DNA of 64,000 bases from Leifsonia psychrotolerans (lineage in GTDB: Bacteria; Actinomycetota; Actinomycetes; Actinomycetales; Microbacteriaceae), in assembly GCF_013410665.1 (NCBI RefSeq), contig NZ_JACCFM010000001.1, positions 2,046,001-2,110,000 of the forward strand, read 5' to 3'. The position numbers and the translations under genes are program-made. How positions within the stretch are numbered: the first letter of the stretch is position 1; each line of letters begins with the position of its first letter. The notes beneath the pieces are model-generated. The model saw only the letters and a program-made list of their open reading frames with translations, did no database searches and was not told where the DNA came from. Below, piece after piece: positions 1 through 8,600 of the stretch.

Positions 1-352
1 CGAGGCTCACCCCGCCCGCGTCGTCGAGTGCCTGCACAAGCTCGTCGGAGCGGTCGGGCACGAAACCCTCCATGAGCCGCGAGCCGAAATGGGTCGGCAC
101 GCCAGCACGCAGCTGCAGATCTTTGTCGGCGAAGGGCAGCCCCCACAGCGGCACCTCGGGGGCGACCTCGGTCTCGACGAAGCGGGCGCGTTCCCGGGCG
201 GCGTCGGCCGTCACCGTCACAAACGCACCCACACCGGGATTCTGCGCTTCGATGCGGGCCAGGTAGTGCTCGGTGAGCTCCACGACACCGACCTGCCTGC
301 GCTGCAGTGCGCTCCACTGCTCCAGGGCACTCAATTCATGTAGTTCCGCCAT
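1..352 (-). CDS. Amidase (amidase signature family), N-terminal part only
   Basis: The gene runs off the left edge of the window; about 117 N-terminal codons are visible, starting at an ATG at 352. The translation begins MAELHELSALEQW and carries the motif WGLPFADKDL near residue 75, which matches the region around the catalytic Lys of the amidase-signature Ser-cisSer-Lys triad (compare GatA and related amidases). The family hydrolyses or transfers amide bonds in the cytoplasm. The GGSS-type serine region lies outside the window, so substrate and intactness cannot be judged. It has its own TAGGCT hexamer six bases upstream and is separated from the sugar ABC operon by about 60 bases, so it is probably not part of that operon. 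Confidence 0.8.
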   Translation of the reverse strand, partial: MAELHELSALEQWSALQRRQVGVVELTEHYLARIEAQNPGVGAFVTVTADAARERARFVETEVAPEVPLWGLPFADKDLQLRAGVPTHFGSRLMEGFVPDRSDELVQALDDAGGVSL

Positions 353-358
353 ACGACG

Positions 359-364
359 AGCCTA
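359..364 (-). promoter_or_regulatory. Putative leaderless -10 element of the amidase
   Basis: TAGGCT on the minus strand, followed by six bases and then the ATG. No Shine-Dalgarno sequence is present, which fits transcription starting at the start codon. Confidence 0.5.
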
Positions 365-412
365 GTCAGGCGGCGCTCCCGGTCGACGACCAGGCTGCGC
401 GCGCGTGTCTCC

Positions 413-1300
413 CTACTTATTGGTGCCCTGCGAGACGGATCCCTGCAGCTGGCGCTGGAAGATCAGGTAGACGACAAGCACCGGAATCACGGTGATCACA
501 ACGGCGGCGTAGAGCGCCCCGAAGTCCACGGAATACCCGGCCTGCGAAGCGAACTGGGCCATTCCCTGCGTCAGCACATAGTTCTGCGGGTCGGTGTTCA
601 ACGCGACGGGCAAGAGGAACTGGTTCCACAGGCCGACGAAGTTCAGAATTGCCACCGTCGCCAATCCAGGACGGGCCATGGGCAGCATGACCTGGAAGAA
701 CGTGCGCCACTCCCCCGCCCCATCAAGCGCTGCGGCCTCGGCAATCGAGGTGGACAGCGATTTGAAGAAAGCAAAGAGGAAGAACACGGTGAACGGAAAG
801 GCGAATGCCGCATACGTGACGATCAATCCCGGCAGCGTGTTCAGGATGCCGAGGCTTTGCAGCACGAAGAACAGGGGCACGATCGCCAAAAAGATCGGGA
901 AGGTCAGACCCGCCAGCATCAGATAGTAGATCGCTCGGCTGCCCGGAAACTGGAACCGTGCCAGTACATACGCCGACATCGCCCCGAAGAGCATGGTGAG
1001 CACGAGGGCGCCGAACACGACGATGATCGAGTTGACGAAGAAGCTTCCGATGCCGGCGATTGACCAGGCGTTCACATAGTTGTCGAAATTGAATTGCGTG
1101 GGCAACGTGAACGGAGATTGCAGCACCTGCTTGCTCGTCTTGAACGACGACATGATCGTCCAGAGCAGTGGCAAGACGACGATCAACGTCCAGAACGTTA
1201 AGAGTGTGTGGGAAACCGTGCCGACAACTCTGTCGCCCGTGCGGTTTACCCGCGCCTGCGCACCGCGCGGCGGCGCATCCTTCTTCTGTGTGAGTGTCAT
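413..1300 (-). CDS. Carbohydrate ABC transporter permease (MalG type)
   Basis: Inner-membrane subunit of a sugar importer, 295 residues with about six membrane segments, the first around residues 28-50. The EAA loop that docks the ATPase is visible as EAAALDGAGEWRTFF at about 188-202, followed by P-x-ARPG. This is the usual length for CUT1 MalG permeases. It is the last gene of a leftward operon, and its ATG overlaps the stop of the MalF-type permease by four bases (ATGA), implying translational coupling. No ATP-binding gene lies nearby, so the transporter probably uses a shared MsiK/MsmX-like ATPase encoded elsewhere (inference). Confidence 0.93.
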   Translation of the reverse strand: MTLTQKKDAPPRGAQARVNRTGDRVVGTVSHTLLTFWTLIVVLPLLWTIMSSFKTSKQVLQSPFTLPTQFNFDNYVNAWSIAGIGSFFVNSIIVVFGALVLTMLFGAMSAYVLARFQFPGSRAIYYLMLAGLTFPIFLAIVPLFFVLQSLGILNTLPGLIVTYAAFAFPFTVFFLFAFFKSLSTSIAEAAALDGAGEWRTFFQVMLPMARPGLATVAILNFVGLWNQFLLPVALNTDPQNYVLTQGMAQFASQAGYSVDFGALYAAVVITVIPVLVVYLIFQRQLQGSVSQGTNK

Positions 1301-2295
1301 TCCGCCACTTCGTTATTTCCGCCGGTGATTCGGTTCACGAGGAACACTGCACCGGCAAACAGGAGGGTGATCGCGGCCAAGATGACGCCCATTGCGCAGG
1401 CGTAACCGAACTGGCCCTTGGTGAACGCCGTGGTGAACAGCTGCTGCGACATCACGAGCGTCGAGTTCGCCGGCCCGCCACCGGGCTCCAGAGCCGCCAT
1501 ATAGACAAAAGCATCAAGGGCGAGGATGCCCATATAGATGTAGGCGGTCTGAATGTTGTCTCGGATCAGGGGGATCGTGATGGTCACCGCCGTGCGGAAC
1601 CGCCCGGCGCCGTCGATGCGGGCGGCCTCATAGATCTCTGCGGGCACGCCTTTGATCGCCGCGACGAACAACACCATGTAGAAGCCAACCAGGCCCCAGA
1701 CAATCACAAACATGACGGCAGGCATCGCGACACCCTTGGTGCCCAGCCACGCGAACGACTCGAACTGATCGAGGCCGAGCCCCGTGAGAATCCCGTTCAG
1801 CAGCCCGCTACTCGGGTCATAGATCTGGCCCCACATGATGCCGATCACGATGGCGGGAATCACGTACGGGAAGAACGAAACGACACGGTAGATGCTGGAG
1901 TTGCGCAAGCCCCGGACCGGACCGCTACTCGGGCCGCCCACCGTCACCAGTGACGCCAGAATCAGTGCGAGCCCGATGGTGACAATCGGCAACACGAGAG
2001 CAAGCAACACGCTGTTGCCCATGGCCGTCAGGAAGGTGCTGTCGGTAAAGGCCTTGACATAGTTGCCGATGCCGATGAAGTTCATGCCCGAGGTGAAGCC
2101 CGACCAGTCGGTCAACGAGTAGTAGAACGCCTGAATGAACGGCGAGACGACGAAGACGATGTAGACGACGACCGGAATGACAAGAAAGACGATCATGAAC
2201 GAAATCTTGTCGAACGTGAGATCTTTCTTGCTCCACCGATGGGCGGCGGCCGAGCGGCCGCCACCCATCTCGTCTATTGGAGCAATCACTGTCAT
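1297..2295 (-). CDS. Carbohydrate ABC transporter permease (MalF type)
   Basis: Partner permease of the same importer, 332 residues. The start chosen is the ATG at 2295, which overlaps the stop of the binding-protein gene (ATGA); a longer reading upstream has no sugar-permease features. A cytoplasmic N terminus of about 30 residues is followed by six membrane segments, and the EAA loop reads EIYEAARIDGAGRFRT at about 220-235. It pairs with the MalG-type subunit and the upstream lipoprotein in a CUT1-family import system. The substrate cannot be read from the permease itself; the neighbours suggest an amino sugar or a related sugar. Confidence 0.93.
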   Translation of the reverse strand: MTVIAPIDEMGGGRSAAAHRWSKKDLTFDKISFMIVFLVIPVVVYIVFVVSPFIQAFYYSLTDWSGFTSGMNFIGIGNYVKAFTDSTFLTAMGNSVLLALVLPIVTIGLALILASLVTVGGPSSGPVRGLRNSSIYRVVSFFPYVIPAIVIGIMWGQIYDPSSGLLNGILTGLGLDQFESFAWLGTKGVAMPAVMFVIVWGLVGFYMVLFVAAIKGVPAEIYEAARIDGAGRFRTAVTITIPLIRDNIQTAYIYMGILALDAFVYMAALEPGGGPANSTLVMSQQLFTTAFTKGQFGYACAMGVILAAITLLFAGAVFLVNRITGGNNEVAE

Positions 2296-3704
2296 GTGAC
2301 AGTGACCTTCTGCACTGATGGGTCGTTCGCCACCTTGTCTGTGATGGCCTGCAGGCCGCTGGTCAAAGTGGCGACGTCGGAGCCGCCCTGAAGGAATGTG
2401 TTCCAGACGACCAACTGGTCGGTGTTCATTCCGTAGAGGTCGACGAAGTTCCACGAGAAGATGTTCGTCCCTGCCGCCTCAAGCATCGTGACCTGCGAGA
2501 CCAAAGCCGTGGAGCCGAACCCGTCTGCCGGGATCGTGTCCTTGACGATCGTCGACGAGAAGGTGGTCTTCGCGAAGTTGACCGCGGCATCCTTCGAGAG
2601 CATGGCACGCAGGAACTCCTTACCGCCGGCCGGGTTCTTCGCCTTCGACGGAACGATGTAGCCTTCACCAGCCGTGGAGTGCAGTGCCTCCCACGGCATC
2701 TTCGAGTCACTGGTGACCGTCGGTTCGGGGGCACCCGTCATCTTGAAGCCCTCCTTGGTCTGAGTCTTCATCTCGTTCTCGATCCAGCCACCCGACGGGT
2801 AGAGAATGAAGTCCTCGGCGTCACTCCACTGGGCCTGCGCTGCTGTGAACTGCGTTCCCGCGCCGCCCGGCTTCATGTAGCCGGCGTCGATGATCGCCTT
2901 CAGACCGGTGAAGACATCCTGCACCGGTGCCAGCGACCAGCAACCGGGCTTGAGGTTCTCGAGGGCGAGACGCACGTCGTCGCCGCCCTGCTTGATTGCC
3001 GAGCCAATGGCCATGGTCTGGTAGTAGGTTGCGGCTTCTTTACCCCAACCCATCAAGTACTTTCCATCGGCCTTGGCCTTGGCACCGAGCGCAAGCATCT
3101 CGTCCCAGGTCTTCGGAACGGTCCAGCCCTTGTCGTCGAACAGGGATGCCGAATACCACATGGCGTAGACCGTCAGCACGTAGTTGAGCTGAACGAACTT
3201 GCCGTCGAACGTGCCCGGCTCGATGACGCCCGGATAGAGGGTGTCCTTGATGACCGTGCCTTCGTAGTTCTTGGCGTCGACCACATCGGTGAGGTCTTCC
3301 AGCTGCTCGCGGATGGTATTGATGCCGATCAGGTTTGCACCGCTGTTGTCGATGACGTCCGGCGGGTTGCCCGAAACGAAGCGCGGCTGCAGAGTCTGTG
3401 CAATGTTGGTCTGCGGGGTGACGTTGACCGTCGAACCCACCTGAACCTTCTCCACCTGTTTGCCGGCGAACTTGGCGTAGTCGATGCCGTAGCCGCCGTT
3501 GAAGATGACCGCGTCGACAGTTGACTTCTCAACCATTCCGAACGGGTTCGTTGCCGACACCGTACCGGTGGCTCCACCGGTTGCGCCGCCACCACCGGAT
3601 GGCGCGCACGAGGCGAGTGCGCCACCGAGCGGGATCAAGACCGCTGCGACGAGTGTGCCTCGCAGAAAGTCCCGCCGCACAAGCGGCTTATTCTGAATTT
3701 CCAT
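2292..3704 (-). CDS. Sugar ABC transporter substrate-binding lipoprotein (Tat signal)
   Basis: Extracellular solute-binding protein, 470 residues from the ATG at 3704. That start is supported by GGAGG nine bases upstream and because it places a twin-arginine signal at the very N terminus: RRDFLRG at residues 10-16, a hydrophobic stretch, then the lipobox LASC with the lipidated Cys at 33. A Ser/Gly-rich linker follows. The long mature domain with Trp-rich segments fits CUT1 family 1 binding proteins. It lies 28 bases downstream of the SIS gene and overlaps the MalF-type permease, so all five genes are probably one transcript under the RpiR regulator. Confidence 0.92.
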   Translation of the reverse strand: MEIQNKPLVRRDFLRGTLVAAVLIPLGGALASCAPSGGGGATGGATGTVSATNPFGMVEKSTVDAVIFNGGYGIDYAKFAGKQVEKVQVGSTVNVTPQTNIAQTLQPRFVSGNPPDVIDNSGANLIGINTIREQLEDLTDVVDAKNYEGTVIKDTLYPGVIEPGTFDGKFVQLNYVLTVYAMWYSASLFDDKGWTVPKTWDEMLALGAKAKADGKYLMGWGKEAATYYQTMAIGSAIKQGGDDVRLALENLKPGCWSLAPVQDVFTGLKAIIDAGYMKPGGAGTQFTAAQAQWSDAEDFILYPSGGWIENEMKTQTKEGFKMTGAPEPTVTSDSKMPWEALHSTAGEGYIVPSKAKNPAGGKEFLRAMLSKDAAVNFAKTTFSSTIVKDTIPADGFGSTALVSQVTMLEAAGTNIFSWNFVDLYGMNTDQLVVWNTFLQGGSDVATLTSGLQAITDKVANDPSVQKVTVT

Positions 3705-3732
3705 TACTCTTGACCTCCGTGATTGGGTGGAA

Positions 3733-4506
3733 TCAGGCGTCGCGCCTGATCTTGTTCCGATACAGATCTTCGATGGAGCGATTGTGTTCATCTCCGCCAG
3801 GGATGTTTGCTGAGAGATAGAGCGGCGGTGTTCCACCGGACTCGGCGATTCGCCGCGCGGTCTCGATCGTCAACAGCTGCGCGATGAACGCCGCTGTAAT
3901 CGATGACACCGCGCCGACGGGGAAGCCGTCCGGAAGCTCGACAGTGGCGTCGCCGTAGGGAGCCAGATTGTCGACAACGACATCGGCTACCTCACTCAGG
4001 CGCTTTCCACTGTGATGTTTGGGGTTCACCCGGTGGGTATGTTCCAGGCTCGTCACGGCGATCACGCTGTGGCCGCGTTCCTTGGCCAGAAGCGCCAGCC
4101 CGACGATTGAACCGTTGACGCCGGAGTTTGAGGCGATGATGAAGACATCGTCGGCTCCGATGGGTGAAATCTCGAAGAGTTCGTCGACGACCGCGGTGGT
4201 GCGTTCGAGCGCCGAGCCACTCAGAGAATCGACGTCGAGACTGCCGTGCAGCACGACGTCACGCAGGGCAATCTTGTTGGTGGGGATCAGCCCTCCGGCG
4301 CGCCCGGCGATCTCCATGGCGAATGCCTCGGAATGGCCGGTGCCGAAGGCTTGGATCACACCACCCCGGTGCAGCGCCGTCACCATGAGATCAACCGCCG
4401 CGTCCAGAGCTCCTGCTTGGGCGGCAGCCGAGAGCGCAGCGATGCGCGAGCTGACTTCGTTCGTGTAGCGCAGCATCAATTCTGAGGCGGATGAGGTGCC
4501 GGGCAT
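3733..4506 (-). CDS. SIS-domain sugar-phosphate binding/isomerase protein
   Basis: 257 residues with a single SIS domain. The phosphosugar-binding loop is visible as AFGTGHSEAF around residues 54-63, with further SIS features in the segment VFIIASNSGVNG. SIS domains bind or isomerise phosphosugars (GmhA, MurQ and GlmS families). The protein resembles UPF0309-type SIS proteins found in sugar-transport operons, whose exact reaction is not established. Its ATG overlaps the RpiR stop by one base (TAATG). It may act on the phosphosugar made by the divergent BadF-type kinase, but this is inferred from position only. Confidence 0.85.
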   Translation of the reverse strand: MPGTSSASELMLRYTNEVSSRIAALSAAAQAGALDAAVDLMVTALHRGGVIQAFGTGHSEAFAMEIAGRAGGLIPTNKIALRDVVLHGSLDVDSLSGSALERTTAVVDELFEISPIGADDVFIIASNSGVNGSIVGLALLAKERGHSVIAVTSLEHTHRVNPKHHSGKRLSEVADVVVDNLAPYGDATVELPDGFPVGAVSSITAAFIAQLLTIETARRIAESGGTPPLYLSANIPGGDEHNRSIEDLYRNKIRRDA

Positions 4507-5480
4507 TACCGCTCCTCGACTCGTTCTGGTGTACTCGCCGCGGAATGCCCCGGCGTGCGACGCGTACCCGATTTTCGGGTCGGGCGGCGGTGAGCGGCGA
4601 CTGCCGAGGCCGATTTCGACAGATTCTGCGTCGTGCGTTCGAAGTCTTCTTGGGCGATCAACAGGTAGAGAAGATCCAGCACCATCAATTGCACGTGCTT
4701 CGCCGAGAGATCGTCCGGCTGAAGAAAACGTTCGAACACCGATGTGATGATCTGACGGTCGGCAAGTTCAACCAGAGGAGAGTGTGGGTTATTGCTGATC
4801 GCCACGGTGAGGGCACCGGCCCGCCGAGCCTGTTTCAGCATCTGCAGTGTCTCTTTCGTGCGTCCGGTGTTCGAAATCCCGATGGCGACACAATCGGTGT
4901 TCTGGATTGCGGCACTCGTCAGTCCCTCATGAACCTCGGACCAACAGTGACAGTTGATCCCGATCCGATACAACCGGGCTTGAAGTTCAGCGGCCAGGAT
5001 AGCGCTGCCGCCCACGCCGTAGATATCGACGTGTGTGCTCTGTGCGATCCGCCGTGAAATTTCCTTGACCGCCGGCAGATCCATGATCGAGGCGGTCTCT
5101 TGCAGCGAACGAATATGTGAGTTCATCAACGTGCTCAGCACCTCGGTGGCCGAGTCATCCGGCCCGAACGCCCGACCGATGTCGGTCGTCCAGGTTTCCC
5201 GCGCCGCGGCGCGTCCCGCTTCGGTGGCGATGCTGACTCGAAACGACGCATAACCCGCGTAGCCGAGCAACCGACAGAAACGGGTCACCGTCGCTGCAGA
5301 CGTTCCCGATTCTTTCGCCAGATCGCCGATAGTTCCCTCGAGCGGCGACTGCGGATTCTCGAGCAGGAACTCGGCGATTCTGCGCATGGTTCCTGACATT
5401 TCCGGAAGCCGGGCATCGATTCGAGCGAGCACACCACGAGCCGTTTCCCGAGGGGAAATGTTCGCTGCGGCGTTCGTCAA
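4506..5480 (-). CDS. RpiR/MurR-family transcriptional regulator
   Basis: 324 residues. An N-terminal helix-turn-helix of the RpiR type (DLAKESGTSAATVTRFCRLLGY, about 55-77) is followed by a SIS domain around 130-260 that senses a phosphosugar. The C-terminal 35 residues are Arg/Pro-rich and probably disordered, which is unusual for the family. The start is the TTG at 5480; a weak GGAG lies about 12 bases upstream, so the exact start is uncertain. First gene of the leftward sugar operon and divergent from the kinase gene, which places it to control both transcription units from the 80-base intergenic region. Confidence 0.88.
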   Translation of the reverse strand: MTNAAANISPRETARGVLARIDARLPEMSGTMRRIAEFLLENPQSPLEGTIGDLAKESGTSAATVTRFCRLLGYAGYASFRVSIATEAGRAAARETWTTDIGRAFGPDDSATEVLSTLMNSHIRSLQETASIMDLPAVKEISRRIAQSTHVDIYGVGGSAILAAELQARLYRIGINCHCWSEVHEGLTSAAIQNTDCVAIGISNTGRTKETLQMLKQARRAGALTVAISNNPHSPLVELADRQIITSVFERFLQPDDLSAKHVQLMVLDLLYLLIAQEDFERTTQNLSKSASAVAAHRRPTRKSGTRRTPGHSAASTPERVEER

Positions 5481-5500
5481 GGGAATCCGTTTCTCCGTCG

Positions 5501-5544
5501 TTGGAGCTCTGTGAAAACAATTCTTACGTTACAGTGTGATCACA
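5501..5544 (+). promoter_or_regulatory. Candidate promoter and operator of the kinase/DUF5107 operon
   Basis: TTGGAG (5501-5506), 18 bases, then TACGTT (5525-5530) gives a plausible rightward -35/-10 pair. A perfect 10-base palindrome TGTGATCACA (5535-5544) falls where transcription would start, a position typical of a repressor site. RpiR is the obvious candidate to bind it. Both assignments are by eye. Confidence 0.4.
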
Positions 5545-5560
5545 TTACGAGGAACACAAA

Positions 5561-6613
5561 ATGGTAACGATGTGCACCATCCTGGCAATCGACGCGGGTG
5601 GCACCGCCACCCGGGCCGTCATCGTGCTGCCGTCCGGGCACTGCGTGGGACTCGGCCTGGCCGTCGGCGGAAACCCCATTTCGAGCGGATTCGACGCCGC
5701 CCTGCACTCGATTGCCGCGGCGATTGCTGATGCCCGCACGACTACGGGACCGAGTGCCGCTGCCGTCACCTCGACCGTCATCGCCATGGCCGGCGCCGGC
5801 GCTCACTCGCGTGAGCAGCTGAGCGCGGGGCTCGTCGCGCTCGGCATCGGCGGCCCGGTCCAGATTGTGTCCGATGTGCTGGCGATGTTTCGCTCAGGAA
5901 CCCTCGCGCCCGACGGATATGTCCTCGTGGCCGGCACGGGAGCCGTCGCGGCACGCATCGAAAACGGTTCGCTGGCCGCGGTCTCCGACGGTTTGGGCTG
6001 GCTTCTCGGCGACGCCGGATCCGGGTATTGGATCGGCCATCGCGTCGCCGCCGCGGTGGCCGCCGACCTCGACGGGCGCGGACCGGCGACCGCGCTGACC
6101 GACCTCCTCCTCGCCGAGCTCAACACCACCGCCGGTGAACACGCCGCCTCTCCCCCCACCACGGACGCAGCCCCAGCGCCGGTCGAACGTCCGCCCGTCT
6201 TGACTCGCCTGATCGAGTCGTTATATGCGCTGCGCCCCGTCGAGCTCTCGCGCTTCGCCCCGCTTGCCTTTCGTGCCGCCGACTCCGTCGATGACGCCGT
6301 GGCTCGCGCGATCCTCACCGACGCAGCAGCCGAACTCGGCACGACCTTCGCGGCCGTCGCAGATCCCGTCGTCACCGGCCCCGTCGTGCTGGGCGGGAGC
6401 GTGTTGAACAGCGGACTGCTCGCCCACCGCACGCCCCTCGGCGAGGCACTCCGCGCGGCAACCGATAGCGCCCCCCTGCTCTCGGCACGCGACGGCATCG
6501 TCGGTGCGGCCGTTCTCGGCCTAATGCAGGCCGGCTTCCCTGTCGACGAGACGATTTTCCGGCGCATCACCGACGACGTGGCCGCTCTCCTTGCGCAGTC
6601 ACACATCCACTGA
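5561..6613 (+). CDS. BadF/BadG/BcrA/BcrD-type sugar kinase (N-acetylglucosamine kinase-like)
   Basis: 350 residues of the ASKHA ATPase fold. The phosphate-1 loop DAGGTATRAV starts at Asp11, the phosphate-2 region reads VLVAGTGAVAARI near 125, and an adenosine-binding GG motif (VLGGSVLNSG) lies near 275. Family members phosphorylate N-acetylglucosamine or related amino sugars with ATP. The start at 5561 is supported by GAGGA seven bases upstream; a second ATG three codons later is possible. An Ala/Pro/Thr-rich insertion near residues 188-210 is unlike typical members. The gene is followed after 23 bases by the DUF5107 gene and diverges from the RpiR-SIS-ABC operon, suggesting it phosphorylates the imported sugar. 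Confidence 0.85.
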   Translation: MVTMCTILAIDAGGTATRAVIVLPSGHCVGLGLAVGGNPISSGFDAALHSIAAAIADARTTTGPSAAAVTSTVIAMAGAGAHSREQLSAGLVALGIGGPVQIVSDVLAMFRSGTLAPDGYVLVAGTGAVAARIENGSLAAVSDGLGWLLGDAGSGYWIGHRVAAAVAADLDGRGPATALTDLLLAELNTTAGEHAASPPTTDAAPAPVERPPVLTRLIESLYALRPVELSRFAPLAFRAADSVDDAVARAILTDAAAELGTTFAAVADPVVTGPVVLGGSVLNSGLLAHRTPLGEALRAATDSAPLLSARDGIVGAAVLGLMQAGFPVDETIFRRITDDVAALLAQSHIH

Positions 6614-6636
6614 CCCTTCCGAACGGAGCCTCGACC

Positions 6637-8580
6637 ATGCACGTGGAACGCCGACTCTTCTCCGCCGCCGAACTGGGCAGTGAAAATCCGCTCCCCCTCG
6701 TGGGCGCACCGCCGGAGACCCCCTATCGCATCACGCCGCCCGCGCCGCAGGAGATCATTGACGGCTCCCGGTGGGGCAACCCGGCCAACCTCTTTCCCTA
6801 TCAGGCTCAGGATGCCTACAGCCGCATCCGCACGGACCGAGAGCTGCTCACCGTCGTGCTTGAAAATGATTTTCTGCGCGCCGTGTTCCTGCCCGAACTC
6901 GGCGGACGCCTCTGGGAGCTCTTCGACAAGACCGCCAACAAGCACCTGCTGCACACCCAGCGGACCATCCAATTTGCGAATTTGGCGCTGCGCAATGCGT
7001 GGTTTGCCGGTGGCGTTGAATGGAACATCGGAACCCGCGGGCATTCGCCCACGACCTGCAGCCCGCTACACACCGGCATTGTGCGAACCCCCGACGGCCA
7101 TGACGTGTTGCGCATGTGGGAGTTCGAGCGGCTGCGAGGGGTGGTTTTTCAAATCGATGCCTGGCTGCCGGCCGACTCGAAGGTTCTCCTGGTGCAGGTC
7201 AGAATCAGAAACCCCAATCCCAAGGAGGTTCCGCTCTATTGGTGGACCAACGCCGCCGTGCCCGAAAACCCCGAAAGTCGAGTCATCGCCCCGGCAGGAA
7301 CGGCATTCGCGAGCGACTATTCAAACGGCATTTCGCGCGTCGACCCAACCGACGACGACGGTATCGATTGCACCTGGCCCACCCATAACCCGCGGGCTCG
7401 GGACTTCTTCTTCGACCTCGCCGCCGACCAACGTCGCTGGATTCTGAATGCCGATCGTGACGGCGACGGTGTGGCGATGCTCTCCACGGAGCGGTTGCGC
7501 GGGCGCAAACTCTTCGTCTGGGGCCAGGGAGCCGGCGGCACGCGGTGGCAGGAGTGGCTGAGCCCCGAGGCGGGGCCGTACGCCGAGATTCAGGCCGGTC
7601 TGGCGCAGACACAGTTCCAGCATGAGCCGATGCCGAGTGGTGCCGAATGGTCCTGGTTGGAGGCGTATGGGAATGCCCGGCTCGACCCCCACCTCGCGCA
7701 CGGCACGGATTGGGCTGCGGCCATCCGGCATAGCGAGTCTCGGGTCGACGAGTTGATCGACTCAACCGAGCTGGCCAGCGCGTTGACGCAGGCGCGCGCG
7801 TTCGCTGATCTGCCGCCCGAGACCATCCTTCTGGTCGGCACCGGTTGGGGCGCTTTGGAGGCGGCCCGGCGCCGCGCCAACGGCTGGCCGTGGATCGACG
7901 AGACCGGAACTCCATTCTCGATCGAGTCTCTCAGCGCTGACCAGCATCCGTGGCTGGCGCTGCTGAACGGCGCCGAATTCACCGGTGCGCCCTCGTTTGT
8001 GGCTGGCGACGACTGGGAAGTGTTGCTTGAGCGCGCAACACCCCACCCGAACGCGACACTGCACCGGGCAGTCATGAGGCACGCCGTCGGCGAGACGGAT
8101 GCCGCAGCCGCGCTCTATCGCGAAACACTGCGTCAGGCCACCGGGCAGCCGCTCCCCCGCGCGCACGCACATCGCGGACTCGCTCTTCTCGCCCTCGCCA
8201 CCGCCACCGCCACCGCCACCGCCACCGAGGACGGCGTCGCCGACGCACTCGCCCACTATGCGCGGGCCTGCGCTGCCCTGCCGGCCAGCGCTCCACTTCT
8301 GATCGAGGCGGCGACGGCAGCCGTTCGTGTGGGTCAGCCCGCCGCCGCTTTGCGCCTGATCGGACGCTCCCACGGTGGGCTGGAACGAGGCGGCCGGGTG
8401 CGCTTTCTCACCGCACTGGCGTTGGCCCGCAGCGGGCATCCTGCACAAGCCGCCGCCATCTTGAAGGAGGGCGTGGAGGTGGCCGACCTCCGTGAGGGCG
8501 AAAATTCCATCACTGCACTGTGGCAGGAGGTCTGCCCCCAGGACGAGGTTCCGCCGCAGTATCAGTTCAGCATGCACTGA
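6637..8580 (+). CDS. DUF5107-domain protein with C-terminal TPR-like helices
   Basis: 647 residues without signal peptide, so probably cytoplasmic. The N-terminal half (about 10-370) matches what I know of DUF5107, a beta-rich domain related to aldose-epimerase folds; it has conserved-looking segments such as LPELGGRLWELFD, GGVEWNIGTRGHS and LYWWTNAAVPENP. The C-terminal part (about 470-647) is Ala-rich and helical with TPR-like spacing. A run of five Ala-Thr dipeptides near residues 521-530 is encoded by five perfect GCCACC repeats. The function of DUF5107 is not established; the position beside a sugar kinase and importer suggests a role in sugar or oligosaccharide processing. GGAG upstream supports the ATG. 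Confidence 0.8.
   Translation: MHVERRLFSAAELGSENPLPLVGAPPETPYRITPPAPQEIIDGSRWGNPANLFPYQAQDAYSRIRTDRELLTVVLENDFLRAVFLPELGGRLWELFDKTANKHLLHTQRTIQFANLALRNAWFAGGVEWNIGTRGHSPTTCSPLHTGIVRTPDGHDVLRMWEFERLRGVVFQIDAWLPADSKVLLVQVRIRNPNPKEVPLYWWTNAAVPENPESRVIAPAGTAFASDYSNGISRVDPTDDDGIDCTWPTHNPRARDFFFDLAADQRRWILNADRDGDGVAMLSTERLRGRKLFVWGQGAGGTRWQEWLSPEAGPYAEIQAGLAQTQFQHEPMPSGAEWSWLEAYGNARLDPHLAHGTDWAAAIRHSESRVDELIDSTELASALTQARAFADLPPETILLVGTGWGALEAARRRANGWPWIDETGTPFSIESLSADQHPWLALLNGAEFTGAPSFVAGDDWEVLLERATPHPNATLHRAVMRHAVGETDAAAALYRETLRQATGQPLPRAHAHRGLALLALATATATATATEDGVADALAHYARACAALPASAPLLIEAATAAVRVGQPAAALRLIGRSHGGLERGGRVRFLTALALARSGHPAQAAAILKEGVEVADLREGENSITALWQEVCPQDEVPPQYQFSMH
8197..8226 (+). repeat. 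Five perfect copies of GCCACC inside the DUF5107 gene
   Basis: Hexamer microsatellite encoding (Ala-Thr)5. Gain or loss of a unit keeps the frame, so it would change the linker length between the two domains rather than switch the gene off. Confidence 0.9.
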
Positions 8581-8600
8581 GCTCGGGGCGGGGCTCCACT

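Noticed and set aside
5535..5544. CRP/GlxR site
   Set aside because: The half-sites TGTGA and TCACA are directly joined, without the six-base spacer required by CRP-type sites; an RpiR operator is more likely.
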